DNA from: Bacteroidota bacterium
Lineage (GTDB): Bacteria; Bacteroidota; Bacteroidia; Bacteroidales; VadinHA17
Length of the DNA stretch: 64,000 nucleotides
Direction of reading: 5' to 3'
NCBI GenBank assembly: GCA_029552825.1
Contig: JAKPDL010000014.1
Location: 1-64,000 of the forward strand
The notes under the pieces are model-generated. The model was not told the origin of the DNA. It ran no database searches and worked only from the letters and a program-made list of their open reading frames with translations. Of the stretch, positions 36,478 to 45,402 are shown in pieces. Every line of letters starts with the position of its first letter. Positions within the stretch are counted from its first letter, which is position 1. The position numbers were made by a program, and so were the translations under genes.

Positions 36478-37827
36478 ATGAACAGAAAAGAAGAATATGT
36501 AGCAGCAGTCGACATAGGCACCACAAAAATTGTGGCAATTGTCGGGACCAGGAATGAAAACGGAAGGATAGAAATCCTGGGACTAAGCAAAGCTCCTTCA
36601 CGAGGGGTTAAAAGAGGTGTCGTACTCAACATTGAAGAAACGGTTAATGCCATCGAGACAACCGTAAATGATGTGAAAAAACGTTCGGGGATTGACTTCA
36701 GCGAGGTTTTTGTAGGTATTGCCGGGCAGCATATCAAAAGCATGAAGAGCAGAGGTTACATCCTTCGCGACAATTATGAGGATGAGATAACAAAGGATGA
36801 AGTCTTCAGGTTGATAGAGGACATGTACAAAATCCATGTTGATATCGGGGAGGAGATAATTCATGTCATTCCCCAGAATTTCATAGTGGATAATGAAACC
36901 GGCGTCAAAAGCCCTATCGGTATGTGTGGAAGAAGGCTTGAAGCAAACTTCCATATCGTAATTGGACAGGTGGCAGCAGCCAAGAATATTGAAAAGTGTA
37001 TAAGAAAGGCAGGGCTTTCTGTGAAGGATATGATACTTGAGCCACTTGCTTCATCTGACGCCTGTCTCACAGAGGACGAAAAGGAGGCTGGAGTTGCACT
37101 GGTTGACATTGGAGGCGGGACAACAGATATTGCTGTTTATTATGATAATATTATCAGACACACAGCTGTGATACCTTTTGGCGGAAACGTAATAACGAAT
37201 GATATCAAGGAAGGCTGCCAGATACTTCATCGTTACGCCGAACAGCTTAAAATACAGTATGGTTCTGCCCTTGGAGACCTTGCACCCGACGACAAAGTTG
37301 TTGCAATACCCGGCATCAGCGGAAGAGACCCTAAAGAGATTTCTTTCAAGAGTCTTGCCTATATCATCCAGTCGAGGATGGAAGAGATAATTGATGCTAT
37401 TTATTTCGAGATCCAGAACTCTGGATATGCCGACAAACTGGCAGCAGGCATGGTTATTACCGGAGGCGGGGCAATGCTCAGGCATCTGCCGCAACTGATG
37501 AAGTTCAAAACAGCTATGGATGTCAGGATAGGATTGCCTAATGAACACCTTGCGGGGCCGGGTAAAAATGAAATTAACCAGCCAATGTATGCAACAAGTG
37601 TTGGACTGATAATGAAAGGATTTGAATTTCTCGACACATACCATAAAACCTTTACTGCAGGTAAGAAAGGAGAGTTTGTCAGGCCTGAAAAACAGACTGT
37701 TACTGTTGACGAAAATGAAAACTTCAGCGAGGATGAAAAGGAAAACGAGGAAAAGGTATCGCTCACTGATAGAATAAAAAGCCTGCTGATGAAAATGTTT
37801 GAAATTGAAGATCAGAAAATAAGTTGA
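36478..37827 (+). CDS. ftsA: Cell division protein FtsA
   Basis: FtsA is an actin-like ATPase that tethers FtsZ to the membrane. Phosphate-binding segments AAVDIGTTKIVAIVG (about residues 9-23) and VDIGGGTTDIAVY (about 208-220) and the adenosine motif ITGGGAMLRHL are present. The 1C subdomain lies at about 85-165. After a charged linker, the last 15-20 residues form an amphipathic helix (RIKSLLMKMFEIE), the expected membrane-targeting sequence. Length is 449 aa. Confidence 0.96.
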   Translation: MNRKEEYVAAVDIGTTKIVAIVGTRNENGRIEILGLSKAPSRGVKRGVVLNIEETVNAIETTVNDVKKRSGIDFSEVFVGIAGQHIKSMKSRGYILRDNYEDEITKDEVFRLIEDMYKIHVDIGEEIIHVIPQNFIVDNETGVKSPIGMCGRRLEANFHIVIGQVAAAKNIEKCIRKAGLSVKDMILEPLASSDACLTEDEKEAGVALVDIGGGTTDIAVYYDNIIRHTAVIPFGGNVITNDIKEGCQILHRYAEQLKIQYGSALGDLAPDDKVVAIPGISGRDPKEISFKSLAYIIQSRMEEIIDAIYFEIQNSGYADKLAAGMVITGGGAMLRHLPQLMKFKTAMDVRIGLPNEHLAGPGKNEINQPMYATSVGLIMKGFEFLDTYHKTFTAGKKGEFVRPEKQTVTVDENENFSEDEKENEEKVSLTDRIKSLLMKMFEIEDQKIS

Positions 37828-37884
37828 TTACTGGTTTTTATCTGCTTAAATAGAGAAAATAACTTCATTGAAAAAAATAGTCCT

Positions 37885-39357
37885 ATGGCTGAAGACATAA
37901 TAAATTTTGACCTGCCCGTTGAGAGGTCATCAATAATCAAGGTAATTGGTGTGGGGGGTGGAGGCAACAATGCTGTTAACCATATGTACCGTAAGGGTAT
38001 TAAGGATGTTAACTTTATTGTATGCAACACCGACCACCAGGCACTTGCCAACAGTCCGGTACCTGTGAAGGTTCAGATAGGTGAATCCCTAACCGAAGGT
38101 ATGGGGGCAGGCAGCAGGCCCGACAAAGGGCGTCAGGCTGCCATCGAAAACCTCGACGACATAATGAAAGCCATTTCGGGCAATACCAAAATGGTCTTTA
38201 TCACCACTGGCATGGGCGGGGGAACAGGGACCGGCGCTACACCTGTGATAGCTAAAGCTTGCAAAGAAGCCGGTTACCTCACTATCGCCGTCGTTACAAT
38301 ACCTTTTAAATCGGAAGGAAAGACAAAAATAAAACTTGCAGTTGAGGGGGTGAACGAACTTAAAGACAATGTTGATTCACTTCTTGTGATAAACAATGAA
38401 AAACTGAGGGAGATTTATGGCGACCTGCCCGTATCGGCAGCCTTTGCCAAAGCTGATGACGTACTGACCACCGCGGTGAAAGGAATAGCTGAAATAATTA
38501 CAGTTACAGGATATATTAACGTCGATTTTGCCGATGTGGAAACAGTAATGAAAAACTCAGGCGTTGCACTTATGGGAATGGGTGTGGCATCGGGCGAAAA
38601 CAGGGCAATAAAAGCCCTCGAGAATGCTCTTTCTTCACCTTTGCTGAACTCAAACGACATTACCGGTGCAAAAAGCATACTGTTAAATATTATGACAGGA
38701 AGCGGTGAATATGAACTTACCATGGATGAACTGGGTGAAATAACCGATTATATGTATGATGTGGCTTCTGATGATGCCCTGATTATCAGAGGTCTTTCGA
38801 TAGACCCCTCACTGAAGGAAGAGATAAGTGTGACAGTCATTGCAACCGGATTCGAGCCTAACAGTATTTTCCAGCCATATAAGCCTCCAAAACCACAGGT
38901 TGTTACCCTTTCAACACCAAAACCTGCCGAAACACCTTCAAATCAGGATGAAGAATTCAAGGAAACTTTTGTAGTACACCAGAAATCTCCCCGTACAATT
39001 GTATCCGATATAGATGACGGACTTCAAACCAAACTCGATTTCGGACTTTTCGACCAGGAGGCTGATCAGGTAAAACCGGAACAGAAGGAAAAGAACTCAG
39101 CCAGGTCAGAGTCAACCCTGCGCCGCATAAAATACATGCAGAACATGCTCAAGAAAGAAGGCTTTTCAAGCCTTACAATGAAGGATAACATTGAAGCCCT
39201 TGAAGATGTGCCAGCGTATGTAAGAAGAAACATGAACATCGGACAGCCTGAAAAAAAGGCAGGAAACAAGATTTCTAAATTTACATTGAGTACCGATGAA
39301 GATGAGGGTCCGGTACTAAGAGAGGATAATCCATACCTTAATGATAATGTAGATTAA
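37885..39357 (+). CDS. ftsZ: Cell division GTPase FtsZ
   Basis: FtsZ polymerises at midcell to form the Z ring. The tubulin signature is GMGGGTGTGATP (about residues 112-123), with GVGGGGNNAVNHM at the N-terminus. The GTPase and C-terminal domains end near residue 325, followed by a long charged linker. A sequence like the conserved FtsZ C-terminal peptide (EDVPAYVRRNM, residues 440-450) is not at the very end but is followed by about 40 more residues. Total length is 490 aa. The stop TAA overlaps the ATG of the next gene. Confidence 0.97.
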   Translation: MAEDIINFDLPVERSSIIKVIGVGGGGNNAVNHMYRKGIKDVNFIVCNTDHQALANSPVPVKVQIGESLTEGMGAGSRPDKGRQAAIENLDDIMKAISGNTKMVFITTGMGGGTGTGATPVIAKACKEAGYLTIAVVTIPFKSEGKTKIKLAVEGVNELKDNVDSLLVINNEKLREIYGDLPVSAAFAKADDVLTTAVKGIAEIITVTGYINVDFADVETVMKNSGVALMGMGVASGENRAIKALENALSSPLLNSNDITGAKSILLNIMTGSGEYELTMDELGEITDYMYDVASDDALIIRGLSIDPSLKEEISVTVIATGFEPNSIFQPYKPPKPQVVTLSTPKPAETPSNQDEEFKETFVVHQKSPRTIVSDIDDGLQTKLDFGLFDQEADQVKPEQKEKNSARSESTLRRIKYMQNMLKKEGFSSLTMKDNIEALEDVPAYVRRNMNIGQPEKKAGNKISKFTLSTDEDEGPVLREDNPYLNDNVD

Positions 39358-41288
39358 TGCCGGGGAAATCAACCATACTGGCACTGACAGTTTTGTTTTC
39401 CGGGTTTGTAATTTCAGCTCAGGAGAAGGAAGCTTCACGTCCGCCCACAACAGTCCAGTGGTCCCTTTCCAAAGATTTTACAGAAGAAATTAACATTCCA
39501 CTCGACACCCTTTTCCCACTTTTTCACCGCTATCGGATTGCCGACAAATATTCCCCTTTCAACGCATGGATGGGCAATTACGGTCAGCCCCTGTACCAGA
39601 TAAATTTCTTCGACAGGATAACAAATCCTGATATGTTCCTTTACAGGTACTATTACCCTTTCATGTACCTTCCGAGCAATCCTGTCTTTATGAACACCCG
39701 TGTTCCTTTTACCGAAATGGTGTTTACATATGCAGGACCAAGGGAGATGGCTGACCAGACATTCCGCATAAGACACTCTCAGAATGTAAACAGATACCTT
39801 AACTTCGGACTTATTTACGATATCATTTACAGCCTCGGACAATACAGTTACCAGAGAACTGATGACAAGTCATTCACATTTTTTTCGTCGTATACGGGTC
39901 AAAAGTATAAACTATATTTTTCATCGGGCATTAACAGTTTGACGACATTTGAGAATGGTGGTATAACCGATGAGGAACAGCTTAAAACATTTAAAACACG
40001 AGATGTTGAAGTACGACTGGGAGCCCTGAATAAGGCCAGAAATGTACTGAAAAACAGCAACATTCTTCTTGTCCAGCGGCTGTCCTTAACCGGGAAGCCA
40101 CAGAAAAGGGATTCTATTTCTACTCCACGTGAAGGAATCAGAGGACTTAATGGAACTATTTCTCACATATTCATTTGGGAAAGAACCAGAAGATCATATT
40201 CTGATTCTTATCCTCTTTCAGGGTTTTATGATACTTCACACATTTATATAAGCCGTACGGTAACATTCGATTCGCTGTCGGAACGCAGCATAAAGAATAC
40301 CTTAAGGTTTGATTTTTCCACTGATCCTGAAAGAAAATTCAGACTTGGAGGAGGAGTTGGAATAAGCAATGAACTTTTCAGATACAGCCAGATTGTTCCT
40401 TCTGCCGGAAGCCCGCCTTCCGATACTGTTCACTGGACCCACCATAATAATCTTTTGAAGGGCAGCCTTTTCAATGATATAGGTGAAAAATTCAAATGGA
40501 GAGCTACAGGGGAACTTTATCTTACAGGTTACAGGGCTGGAGATTTTATTGCTGATGGATATATCTACAAGGTTTTCGGTCAGAAAGAGAAAGGGATATC
40601 ATTAAAGATTACTGGCGGTTTTTCCTCTGTAAAACCTTCTGTATGGGTGTTCCGCTGGGGAAGTAATCATTTTGTATGGGACAACAACTTTCTTAAAGAG
40701 TTCAGAGTAAATGCAGGTGCGGAGGTGTCATATCCTTACCGCCGACTGAATACAAGGTTTAATTATACCGTAATCGATAATTTTACAGATTTTGGTCCGG
40801 ATTCCATGCCTGCTCAGCACAGGGGTGGGCTTTCGGTTGCCGCACTCTATGGAGAAAAAGAATTGTCGTTGTGGAAGTTTCACCTGTCAAACCAGATACT
40901 TATTCAAAAATCCAGCAACCGTGATATACTCGACCTTCCTCTTATTACATTGCGAACAGCAGGTTTTTTTGAACATAACTTCTATTTCAAATTAACGGGC
41001 GGAAATCTTAATACCCAGATTGGAGTTGAACTTTTTTATAACACAAAATATTACGGATACGGTTATGTTCCGGCAACAGGTTCATATTTCAGACAAAATA
41101 AAACACTCATCGGAAATTACCCTTACATCAATGCTTTTCTCAATGTAAAGATCAAACGCACCCGCGTATTTTTGGTTCTTGACCATATCAATTCCGGCTT
41201 TACAGGCTATAACTATTTTATGGTACCCGGTTATCCCATGAATGTCAGGGCATTCAGATATGGATTAGCCTGGACTTTTTATGATTAA
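39357..41288 (+). CDS. Putative outer-membrane porin (Porin_10-like)
   Basis: This 643-aa protein has a signal peptide (about residues 1-21, ending VISAQ) and many alternating aromatic/polar strands ending in a terminal aromatic (FRYGLAWTFYD), the pattern of an outer-membrane beta-barrel. It resembles the Bacteroidota putative porin family (Porin_10). The ATG shares its A with the TAA stop of ftsZ (TAATG), so translation may be coupled. What passes through it is unknown. Confidence 0.7.
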   Translation: MPGKSTILALTVLFSGFVISAQEKEASRPPTTVQWSLSKDFTEEINIPLDTLFPLFHRYRIADKYSPFNAWMGNYGQPLYQINFFDRITNPDMFLYRYYYPFMYLPSNPVFMNTRVPFTEMVFTYAGPREMADQTFRIRHSQNVNRYLNFGLIYDIIYSLGQYSYQRTDDKSFTFFSSYTGQKYKLYFSSGINSLTTFENGGITDEEQLKTFKTRDVEVRLGALNKARNVLKNSNILLVQRLSLTGKPQKRDSISTPREGIRGLNGTISHIFIWERTRRSYSDSYPLSGFYDTSHIYISRTVTFDSLSERSIKNTLRFDFSTDPERKFRLGGGVGISNELFRYSQIVPSAGSPPSDTVHWTHHNNLLKGSLFNDIGEKFKWRATGELYLTGYRAGDFIADGYIYKVFGQKEKGISLKITGGFSSVKPSVWVFRWGSNHFVWDNNFLKEFRVNAGAEVSYPYRRLNTRFNYTVIDNFTDFGPDSMPAQHRGGLSVAALYGEKELSLWKFHLSNQILIQKSSNRDILDLPLITLRTAGFFEHNFYFKLTGGNLNTQIGVELFYNTKYYGYGYVPATGSYFRQNKTLIGNYPYINAFLNVKIKRTRVFLVLDHINSGFTGYNYFMVPGYPMNVRAFRYGLAWTFYD

Positions 41289-41297
41289 AAAAATTAC

Positions 41298-41305
41298 TAT
41301 CTTTG
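41298..41305 (+). promoter_or_regulatory. -7 element for the MltF-like gene
   Basis: TATCTTTG followed by C matches TAnnTTTG and lies 38 bases before the TTG start. It suggests that the dcw transcription unit need not extend into this gene. Confidence 0.5.
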
Positions 41306-41343
41306 CGCCCTGATTTGAAGGGATAAATTAAAAAGGAAGAATA

Positions 41344-42762
41344 TTGATAAAGAAGGCATTAATTTTAGTACTGGTTCTTTTATTAATTGGGTCGTGCAAT
41401 TTCAGAACAGAGGTCAGGGAAAAAGCCCCTGCAGTTTATGTTTCTGACCTGGATCAGCTACGCGCAAGAGGAAAGATTATAGCTGTAACTGACTTTAATT
41501 CAACAAATTATTTTATATATCGCGGTACCCCTATGGGGTTTCATTACGAACTGCTCAAATCGTTTTCCGATTATACAGGCATTAATATTGAAGTAATTAC
41601 ATCGGGCGATATTAATAAGTCGGTTGAATTGCTTAATTCAGGTGATGCAGATATCATCGCCGTTGATCTTTCAATGAATTCTGAAAGAAAAGAGCAGATA
41701 AGTCTTACGCTTCCGCTTAACAGGTCCGGGCAGGTACTTGTTCAGCGAAAGCCAAACCGCTGGACTTCGATGAGTGGTGATGAAATTGATAAATTTCTTA
41801 TAAGAAATATTACATCACTTACGGGGAAAATGGTATATGTTCAGGCAGGTTCTAATTCGGCACTCTTGATAAACCGTCTTAACCGTTCGCTTGGTAATAA
41901 ATTCACCGTAATAGAAGTTCCGTTTGAAGCTGAAAAAATAATTACGCTTGTTGCAACCAGGAAGATTGATTATGCAGTTTGTGAGGGTAATCTGGCACAG
42001 GTTAATGCACGTTACTATCCTGTTCTGGACATCTCTACAGTAGTTGGAGAACCTGAAGAACTTGCATGGGGGGTAAGGAAAGAAGGGTCTGAGAAACTTG
42101 TTGCAGCTCTTAATGAATGGATAGGAACAATAAAATCAAATGGCCTTCTTTCAATACTGAAGGCTAAATATTATAGTAATGATAATTTGACCAGGATTTT
42201 TAAGAGCGATTATTACACGCTTAACACCGGTAAGATTTCACCATGGGATCTTCAAATAAAAAGGTATAGCGAGACAATAAACTGGGACTGGAGACTTCTT
42301 GCTTCGTTAATTTATCAGGAATCGAGATTTAAATCAAATGCAGTCTCGTGGGCTGGTGCTCACGGACTTATGCAGGTAATGCCTGAAACCGGAGAAAGAT
42401 TTGGCGTGGACGTTACTTCTTCACCAGAGAATAATTTAAGAGGCGGGGTGCTTTATCTGCAACACATTCAGAAATATTTTGAAGACAAAATACCTGACGA
42501 AGGGGAAAGAATTAAATTCGTACTTGCTGCCTATAATGCCGGAATAGGTAATATTCTTGATGCAATGAGGCTTGCAGAAAAATATGGTAGAAACCCATTA
42601 CTATGGGACGATAATGTTGCCTATTTCTTGTTAAAAAAATCAGACCCGGAATACTATAACGACCCGGTGGTAAAACACGGTTATTGCAGAGGCTCTGAGC
42701 CTGTTAATTTTGTAGCTGAAATACTTGCAAGATACTCTGAATACCGTAACTTCATTCCCTGA
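41344..42762 (+). CDS. mltF: MltF-like membrane-bound lytic murein transglycosylase
   Basis: This lipoprotein (LLLIGSC) has a periplasmic solute-binding-type domain (about residues 35-280) followed by an SLT lysozyme-like domain (about 300-440), the MltF architecture. The catalytic Glu is E326 in LIYQESRF, with SWAGAHGLMQVMPET and VLAAYNAGIGN as further SLT motifs. The enzyme would cleave the glycan strand with anhydro-MurNAc formation. The start appears to be TTG at 41344, with GGAAG about eight bases upstream; no ATG gives the lipoprotein signal. Confidence 0.9.
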   Translation: MIKKALILVLVLLLIGSCNFRTEVREKAPAVYVSDLDQLRARGKIIAVTDFNSTNYFIYRGTPMGFHYELLKSFSDYTGINIEVITSGDINKSVELLNSGDADIIAVDLSMNSERKEQISLTLPLNRSGQVLVQRKPNRWTSMSGDEIDKFLIRNITSLTGKMVYVQAGSNSALLINRLNRSLGNKFTVIEVPFEAEKIITLVATRKIDYAVCEGNLAQVNARYYPVLDISTVVGEPEELAWGVRKEGSEKLVAALNEWIGTIKSNGLLSILKAKYYSNDNLTRIFKSDYYTLNTGKISPWDLQIKRYSETINWDWRLLASLIYQESRFKSNAVSWAGAHGLMQVMPETGERFGVDVTSSPENNLRGGVLYLQHIQKYFEDKIPDEGERIKFVLAAYNAGIGNILDAMRLAEKYGRNPLLWDDNVAYFLLKKSDPEYYNDPVVKHGYCRGSEPVNFVAEILARYSEYRNFIP

Positions 42763-42820
42763 TTTACCTGGCTAATTCTTTTATTTTATCGGAAAACCTG
42801 CTGAAATATTTCCAGTTCAG

Positions 42821-44065
42821 CTAATCAAATCTTATTGCTTTGACAGGGGTTATTCTACTTACAAGTTGTGCGGGAATAAGCAGGACAAGTACAATTATTG
42901 CCATTGTACCGAGATTCAAAAGAAGAATATGAACAGCTTCCAGGTTAATTGGAACTGTTTTTAAGTAGTATGAAGAGGGATCGAGAGATATTAAACCTGT
43001 CCACAGCTGAAGAGATGCCAGCCCAATTCCAATAATATTCCCCCAGAAAAGACCCTTAACGATAAGATATACAGCCTGATAAAGAAATACTTTCATTATT
43101 GTGCCATCTTCCGACCCGAGTGCTTTAAGAATACCTATCATATTTGTTTTTTCAAGTATAAGGATAATAAGACCCGAAATCATGTTGAAGCCCGATACTA
43201 CAAGCATCAGAACGATTATAACTATCACATTTGTATCCTGAAAGTTGAGCCAGTCGAAAATCTGTGGGTATTTCATCCTGATATTGGTAACTTTGACTTT
43301 GGGTTCATTCTCACTGATTCTGTAACCTATTACATCTCTTACCGCCTGGGTCATTATATCGAGCCTGTTGAAATCATCAATAAAGATTTCGAATCCGCTG
43401 ACCTCGTCATTTTTCCATCCGTTGAGCCTCTGTATATGTTTAATGTCGCAGAAGATGTAGATTTTATCGAATTCTTCAAGACTGGTTTCGTATATTCCTG
43501 AAATTGTGAATTTCCTCATTCTCGGTGGATCCTGTACAAAATGCATGGCGAAGGAATCGCCGGTTTTCAGCTTCAGCATCGAAGCAATTTTTTTTGAAAT
43601 AATTACGCTGTTTGTTGTGGCTGTATCGGTAACGCTGAATACTGAACCGTCGACAATAAAAGTTTTGAAATAACTCCAGTCGAAATCGGATCCGATGCCT
43701 TTCAGAACCACTCCCTGTATATCTTCATCGGTTTTTATGATACCGGCTTTGGTGGCAAATACTTCAACATGCTTTATGCCCGGCATGTCTTTTATTTTTG
43801 GTATAAAAGAGAGGTTTGTGCTAACCGGTGCCGTTTCGTAAGAAATATTGGAATCAAAATTGACTATCTGGATATGTGAACCAAACCCTACAACCTTATC
43901 AGTAATCTGCTGCTTGAAACCTGTCAGGATGGCTACTGCAAGAATCATCACAGCAATACCTATGGCTATTGCAGCAATGGCAATTACATTGATGGGCTTT
44001 GAGAACGATGCTCCTTCCCGTCTGCCTTTGATGAGCCTTTGTGCAATAAAATAAGGCAAATTCAT
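42821..44065 (-). CDS. FtsX/LolC-LolE-type ABC transporter permease
   Basis: This inner-membrane permease has one helix near the N-terminus (about residues 25-45), a large periplasmic MacB-like domain, and three C-terminal helices (FtsX domain). The arrangement and length (414 aa from the ATG at 44065) match the lipoprotein-releasing LolC/LolE family. The frame is open to 44095, but that region contains a TAnnTTTG element (44084-44091), so the ATG at 44065 (MNLPYFIAQRL, the usual family start) is preferred. No ATPase gene is adjacent. It probably acts with an unlinked LolD in moving lipoproteins to the outer membrane. Confidence 0.85.
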   Translation of the reverse strand: MNLPYFIAQRLIKGRREGASFSKPINVIAIAAIAIGIAVMILAVAILTGFKQQITDKVVGFGSHIQIVNFDSNISYETAPVSTNLSFIPKIKDMPGIKHVEVFATKAGIIKTDEDIQGVVLKGIGSDFDWSYFKTFIVDGSVFSVTDTATTNSVIISKKIASMLKLKTGDSFAMHFVQDPPRMRKFTISGIYETSLEEFDKIYIFCDIKHIQRLNGWKNDEVSGFEIFIDDFNRLDIMTQAVRDVIGYRISENEPKVKVTNIRMKYPQIFDWLNFQDTNVIVIIVLMLVVSGFNMISGLIILILEKTNMIGILKALGSEDGTIMKVFLYQAVYLIVKGLFWGNIIGIGLASLQLWTGLISLDPSSYYLKTVPINLEAVHILLLNLGTMAIIVLVLLIPAQLVSRITPVKAIRFD

Positions 44066-44083
44066 TTTTCCCAGATAAGATTT

Positions 44084-44091
44084 CAAATTTA
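44084..44091 (-). promoter_or_regulatory. -7 element for the LolC/E-type permease gene
   Basis: The minus strand reads TAAATTTG, an exact TAnnTTTG match 18 bases before the chosen ATG. Confidence 0.45.
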
Positions 44092-44233
44092 ACAATTTGC
44101 ATTAACAAGATGATTGCTTTTAAAAAAACACGTATCTTCATATGCCATTGGCTGTAGTGAGACACTCTTTTAACATGGTAGTGACCTGGCCGGAAAAATG
44201 GAAATAATAGGATTTTTCAAAAAAGATTTCTTT

Positions 44234-45400
44234 ATGAAAGTTAAGAAATTGATTCTGATATTTCTCTGCCTTTCATCGATTGCCTGCGCGACAAACAGTC
44301 GTAAGGTGATAACAGGAGATATGAGGCCAGAGGTGTACATGAAATTTCTGAAAGGGAAGAAGGTTGCGGTAGTGGCTAATCAGTCATCGTTGGCGGGAGA
44401 TAAGCACGTTGTGGACAAGCTTATTGCTGAAGGGATCGACATCAGGCTCATTTTTGCTCCTGAACATGGTTTCAGAGAGCTAGCTGATGCCGGTAGCAAA
44501 ATACAGAATGGAAAAGATCCACAAACCGGAATACCAATTGTGAGCCTTTATGGTAAGATTTATAAACCATCTCCGGAGCACCTTAGCGGAATAGATGTGG
44601 TTGTGTACGACATTCAGGATGTGGGGGCACGTTTCTATACCTATATTTCAACAATGCATTATGTTATGGAAAGCTGTGCCGAAAATGGTGTGACATTTGT
44701 GGTTTTTGACAGGCCAAATCCGAATGGTTTTTATGTTGATGGAAATCTGCCTGATACTGCTTACAGGTCGTTTGTCTGCATGCATCCGGTGCCTGTTGTT
44801 TATGGTATGACCCCGGGTGAATATGCCATGATGATTAACGGTGAGGGATGGTTAGCAGGAGGCAGACAATGCGACCTGAAAATTGTAAAATGTAAAAACT
44901 ATACACACAACACCTATTATGAACTTCCTGTAAGGCCTTCACCTAATTTGCCCAATCAAACAGCTGTATATCTTTACCCTTCACTCTGTTTTTTTGAAGG
45001 AACTGTGATTTCATGCGGTAGAGGAACAGATTTCCCTTTTCAGGCATTCGGACATCCTTTACTGCCCGACAGAGGCTTCAGTTTCACCCCGCGCAGTGTT
45101 CCGGGAGCTACAAATCCCCCTTTGTTAGGGCAAAAATGTTACGGAATAGACTTACGAAATGCAATAAAAGAAGGCCTTGTACCATCTAAGGAACTCAATC
45201 TCAATTGGTTGCTGACAGCATACCGGGAATTTCCAGATAAGGAAAAATTCTTTAACAATTATTTCGATGTACTTGCCGGTGGTCCTGAGCTAAGAGAACA
45301 GATTATAAAAGGCATGAATGCCGGTGAAATACGGCAATCGTGGAGAGAAGACATTGAGAAATTTATGAAAGTAAGGAGCAAATATCTTCTCTATAAATAA
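44234..45400 (+). CDS. DUF1343 lipoprotein, NamZ-type exo-beta-N-acetylmuramidase
   Basis: The N-terminal signal with SSIACAT marks a lipoprotein, so the start is placed at 44234 rather than the upstream frame opening at 44198. The body is a DUF1343 domain. Recognisable segments are VAVVANQSS, FAPEHGFRE (a likely catalytic-region Glu), YDIQDVGARFYTYIST and VFDRPNPNG, then SCGRGTDFPFQAFG. DUF1343 proteins include NamZ (GH171), which removes non-reducing-end MurNAc from peptidoglycan fragments. The 388-aa length is normal. The location near dcw and MltF fits wall turnover. The 168-base gap before it holds no clear promoter. Confidence 0.85.
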   Translation: MKVKKLILIFLCLSSIACATNSRKVITGDMRPEVYMKFLKGKKVAVVANQSSLAGDKHVVDKLIAEGIDIRLIFAPEHGFRELADAGSKIQNGKDPQTGIPIVSLYGKIYKPSPEHLSGIDVVVYDIQDVGARFYTYISTMHYVMESCAENGVTFVVFDRPNPNGFYVDGNLPDTAYRSFVCMHPVPVVYGMTPGEYAMMINGEGWLAGGRQCDLKIVKCKNYTHNTYYELPVRPSPNLPNQTAVYLYPSLCFFEGTVISCGRGTDFPFQAFGHPLLPDRGFSFTPRSVPGATNPPLLGQKCYGIDLRNAIKEGLVPSKELNLNWLLTAYREFPDKEKFFNNYFDVLAGGPELREQIIKGMNAGEIRQSWREDIEKFMKVRSKYLLYK

Positions 45401-45402
45401 TT

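Noticed and set aside
37051-37644. 197-codon minus-strand frame
   Set aside because: It is antisense to ftsA and has no recognisable features.
42799-42820. GCTGAA/TTCAGC pairing between the MltF-like gene and the permease as a bidirectional terminator
   Set aside because: The stem is six base pairs with a long loop and no T tract; too weak to call.
44066-44095. Permease start at 44095 giving ten extra residues
   Set aside because: The extra region contains an exact -7 promoter element and the family's usual N-terminus begins at the ATG at 44065.
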